This document shows, one piece after another, positions 7,272-8,575 of a DNA stretch of 8,575 nucleotides; the first letter of the stretch is position 1; each line of letters opens with the position of its first letter. The notes under the pieces are model-generated. The model saw only the letters and a list, made by a program, of their open reading frames with translations, was not told the DNA's origin and searched no databases. The stretch is from Verrucomicrobiia bacterium. GTDB taxonomy: Bacteria; Verrucomicrobiota; Verrucomicrobiia; Opitutales; Opitutaceae. The stretch lies in contig JAUHWE010000158.1 of the NCBI GenBank assembly GCA_030424825.1, positions 1-8,575 of the forward strand, given 5' to 3'. A program made the position numbers and the translations under genes.

Positions 7272-8426
7272 ATGGATTTTACGTTCTCGACTGCAGGCCA
7301 CATACATTTTGGCCAAGGAATCTCTCGTTCGATCACAGACTTTATCCCGAAAGCGGTTAAACGGGCCATACTGGTCACGGGTTCCTCGCCCGAACGGCAT
7401 AAGAATATCATCGAAAATCTGCGAAATTCCGGAATAGATTTGTCGACAGTCTCGATCGAAGGCGAACCAACCGTTGACTCGATAGCGGAGTCCTTGGCAG
7501 TCGCTCGTTCCTTCGAGCCTCATTTGGTCATCGGGCTTGGCGGAGGCAGCGCCATCGATGCCGGAAAAGCGATTGCCGCCCTCTTCAAAAACGAAGGCGA
7601 ACTACTGGACTTCCTTGAGGTCGTGGGAAAAGGAAAGCCGCTGTTGCATCCATCAATCCCCTACATGGCGATCCCCACAACCGCGGGCACCGGATCTGAA
7701 GTGACGCGCAACAGTGTGATTGGCGTTCCCGACTCTGCCGTCAAAGTGAGCCTGCGGAGTCCGTATATGATTCCGAAATGGGCGGTCATTGATCCAGAAC
7801 TAACCTATGATCTTCCCGCCAAGGTCGCCGCCTACACCGGTATGGACGCTCTGGTTCAATGTCTGGAAGCATACCTGTCTCGAAAGTCAAATCCGCTCAG
7901 TGACGGCATCGCGCTTGAAGGAATCCGGCACGCGGCAAGAAGCCTTCGCAAGGCCTGCGGCGAGCAACTCGATCCCGAAGCGAAATCGGATATGTGCATC
8001 GCCAGCCTATGTGGTGGAATCGCCTTGGCCAATGCAGGGCTCGGGGCAGTACACGGCTTCGCGGGGCCCCTTGGTGGAATGACGAATGCGCCCCATGGAG
8101 CGCTTTGCGCTAGCTTACTCCTATCCGTCCTGCGAACGAATTTCGATATCGCATCTAGGCGAGCATCAAGCGACGCGTTGCTAGGCAAATTCGACCAAGT
8201 GGCGCAAATCGTCACCGGTAACCCGTCCGCAAAAGGCAACTACGCGATCGCCTGGTTCGAGTCACTCCTAAAGGATCTTCCCTTGGCATCGCTCAGCGAG
8301 CTCGGGTTTACCGAGTCAATGATCCCCGAGGCGGTCAAAAAATCCGCCCAATCCAGCAGCATGAAAGGAAACCCGATCGATCTCGACAGCGCAGATCTTC
8401 GCGAAATACTGGAAGATTGCCTTTGA
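7272..8426 (+). CDS. Iron-type (group III) alcohol dehydrogenase family protein, atypical metal site
   Basis: A 384-residue cytoplasmic NAD(P)-dependent dehydrogenase of the Fe-ADH/dehydroquinate-synthase-like fold, full length for the family. Visible landmarks are FGQG near the N-terminus, the nucleotide-binding GLGGGSAIDAGK (88-99), the family signature PTTAGTGSEVT (135-145), the metal region MDALVQCLEAY (191-201), VHGFAGPLGG (260-269), APHGA (273-277) and the C-terminal SSSMKGNPIDL (361-371). Against FucO-type enzymes, metal ligands Asp192, His261 and His275 are kept, but the second ligand His is Gln196 and the conserved His four residues after His261 is Gly265. I recall a Fe-ADH subgroup with the same GFAGPLGG pattern, so this may be a subfamily trait and not decay. 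The substrate is unknown; an alcohol or aldehyde of a small metabolite is likely. The start is firm: an in-frame TAA lies at 7239-7241 with no other start codon between. It may be co-transcribed with the reductase 67 bp downstream. Confidence 0.93.
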   Translation: MDFTFSTAGHIHFGQGISRSITDFIPKAVKRAILVTGSSPERHKNIIENLRNSGIDLSTVSIEGEPTVDSIAESLAVARSFEPHLVIGLGGGSAIDAGKAIAALFKNEGELLDFLEVVGKGKPLLHPSIPYMAIPTTAGTGSEVTRNSVIGVPDSAVKVSLRSPYMIPKWAVIDPELTYDLPAKVAAYTGMDALVQCLEAYLSRKSNPLSDGIALEGIRHAARSLRKACGEQLDPEAKSDMCIASLCGGIALANAGLGAVHGFAGPLGGMTNAPHGALCASLLLSVLRTNFDIASRRASSDALLGKFDQVAQIVTGNPSAKGNYAIAWFESLLKDLPLASLSELGFTESMIPEAVKKSAQSSSMKGNPIDLDSADLREILEDCL

Positions 8427-8493
8427 TCAGGCTGATTCCTAACTTTCGTTTTCTTTCAAAGCTATCTGTATTCAACTAACAAAGCCAATAAAT

Positions 8494-8575
8494 ATGCCTC
8501 AATATGTACCCTCTTCCCATCGATACGATTCCATGAAGTACCGCCGCTGCGGTCAAAGCGGGCTTCTACTGCCCC
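8494..8575 (+). CDS. Aldo/keto reductase, YghZ-like (L-glyceraldehyde-3-phosphate reductase family), N-terminal 27 codons only
   Basis: A partial gene cut by the window end. The 27 visible codons include HRYDSMKYRRCGQSGLLLP, which lines up closely with the start of E. coli YghZ as I recall it (ERYGQMQYRYCGKSGLRLP), including the start-to-motif distance (Met13 in YghZ, Met14 here). The RRCGxSGLxLP motif is the usual first strand of this aldo/keto reductase family, whose members reduce L-glyceraldehyde-3-phosphate and methylglyoxal-type carbonyls with NADPH in the cytoplasm. The ATG at 8494 is the first start after an in-frame TAA at 8440-8442; an internal ATG at 8533 is a less likely alternative. 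No Shine-Dalgarno is seen. The catalytic Asp/Tyr/Lys/His lie beyond the window, so the call rests on the N-terminus only. Confidence 0.78.
   Translation, partial: MPQYVPSSHRYDSMKYRRCGQSGLLLP

Noticed and set aside
7147..7437. Plus-strand 96-codon frame at the dehydrogenase start
   Set aside because: Its second half overlaps the dehydrogenase N-terminus in another frame, and the translated sequence has no recognisable features.
8533..8571. Imperfect inverted repeat (GAAG...CTTC with CCGCT...AGCGG) as a second REP-like element or terminator
   Set aside because: It falls inside the recognisable N-terminus of the aldo/keto reductase (MKYRRCGQSGLLLP), so coding constraint explains it.

Overview
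The window looks like a chromosomal segment of a free-living member of the Verrucomicrobiota, possibly class Opitutae (Puniceicoccales/Opitutales-like). This rests on recognised protein module types and not on a marker gene. The clues are a huge multi-domain secreted protein whose N-terminal module ends in an FYRLR-type signature, a following module with a PDPVTG...LWSFNHDSGRWEV...PGWHG signature, and long autotransporter-like beta-helix repeats. I estimate base composition by eye as near 50% G+C. Shine-Dalgarno sequences are weak or absent. No tRNA, rRNA, insertion sequence, phage gene or CRISPR array was seen.

Layout: (1) 67-723 (+), a complete HAD-superfamily phosphatase of the beta-phosphoglucomutase-like type. 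(2) 724-829, a short convergent intergenic gap almost filled by an ~82-bp imperfect palindrome (729-810), which looks like a REP-like interspersed repeat and/or a 3'-end hairpin. (3) 830-7097 (-), 6.3 kb, best read as ONE gene for a ~2,088-residue secreted modular protein. It is split by a +1 frame change near 5441-5450 into a 566-codon upstream frame (5397-7097) and a 1,620-codon downstream frame (830-5692). (4) 7098-7271, a 174-bp divergent intergenic region holding only weak promoter candidates. (5) 7272-8426 (+), a complete iron-type alcohol dehydrogenase family protein with two non-canonical active-site positions. (6) 8494 to the window end (+), the first 27 codons of an aldo/keto reductase resembling E. 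coli YghZ (L-glyceraldehyde-3-phosphate reductase); this gene is too short to appear as a complete reading frame here.

How the parts relate: the phosphatase, the Fe-dependent dehydrogenase and the aldo/keto reductase are all plausible small-sugar or carbonyl metabolism enzymes. The last two lie in the same direction 67 bp apart and may be co-transcribed. The giant secreted protein lies between them on the opposite strand and shows no functional tie to them. It is probably an envelope-associated or extracellular adhesin-like protein. I see no convincing new defence, mobile or biosynthetic system. The most notable items are the frame disruption in the giant gene, the cysteine ladder that spans it, and the palindromic element at the gene's 3' end.
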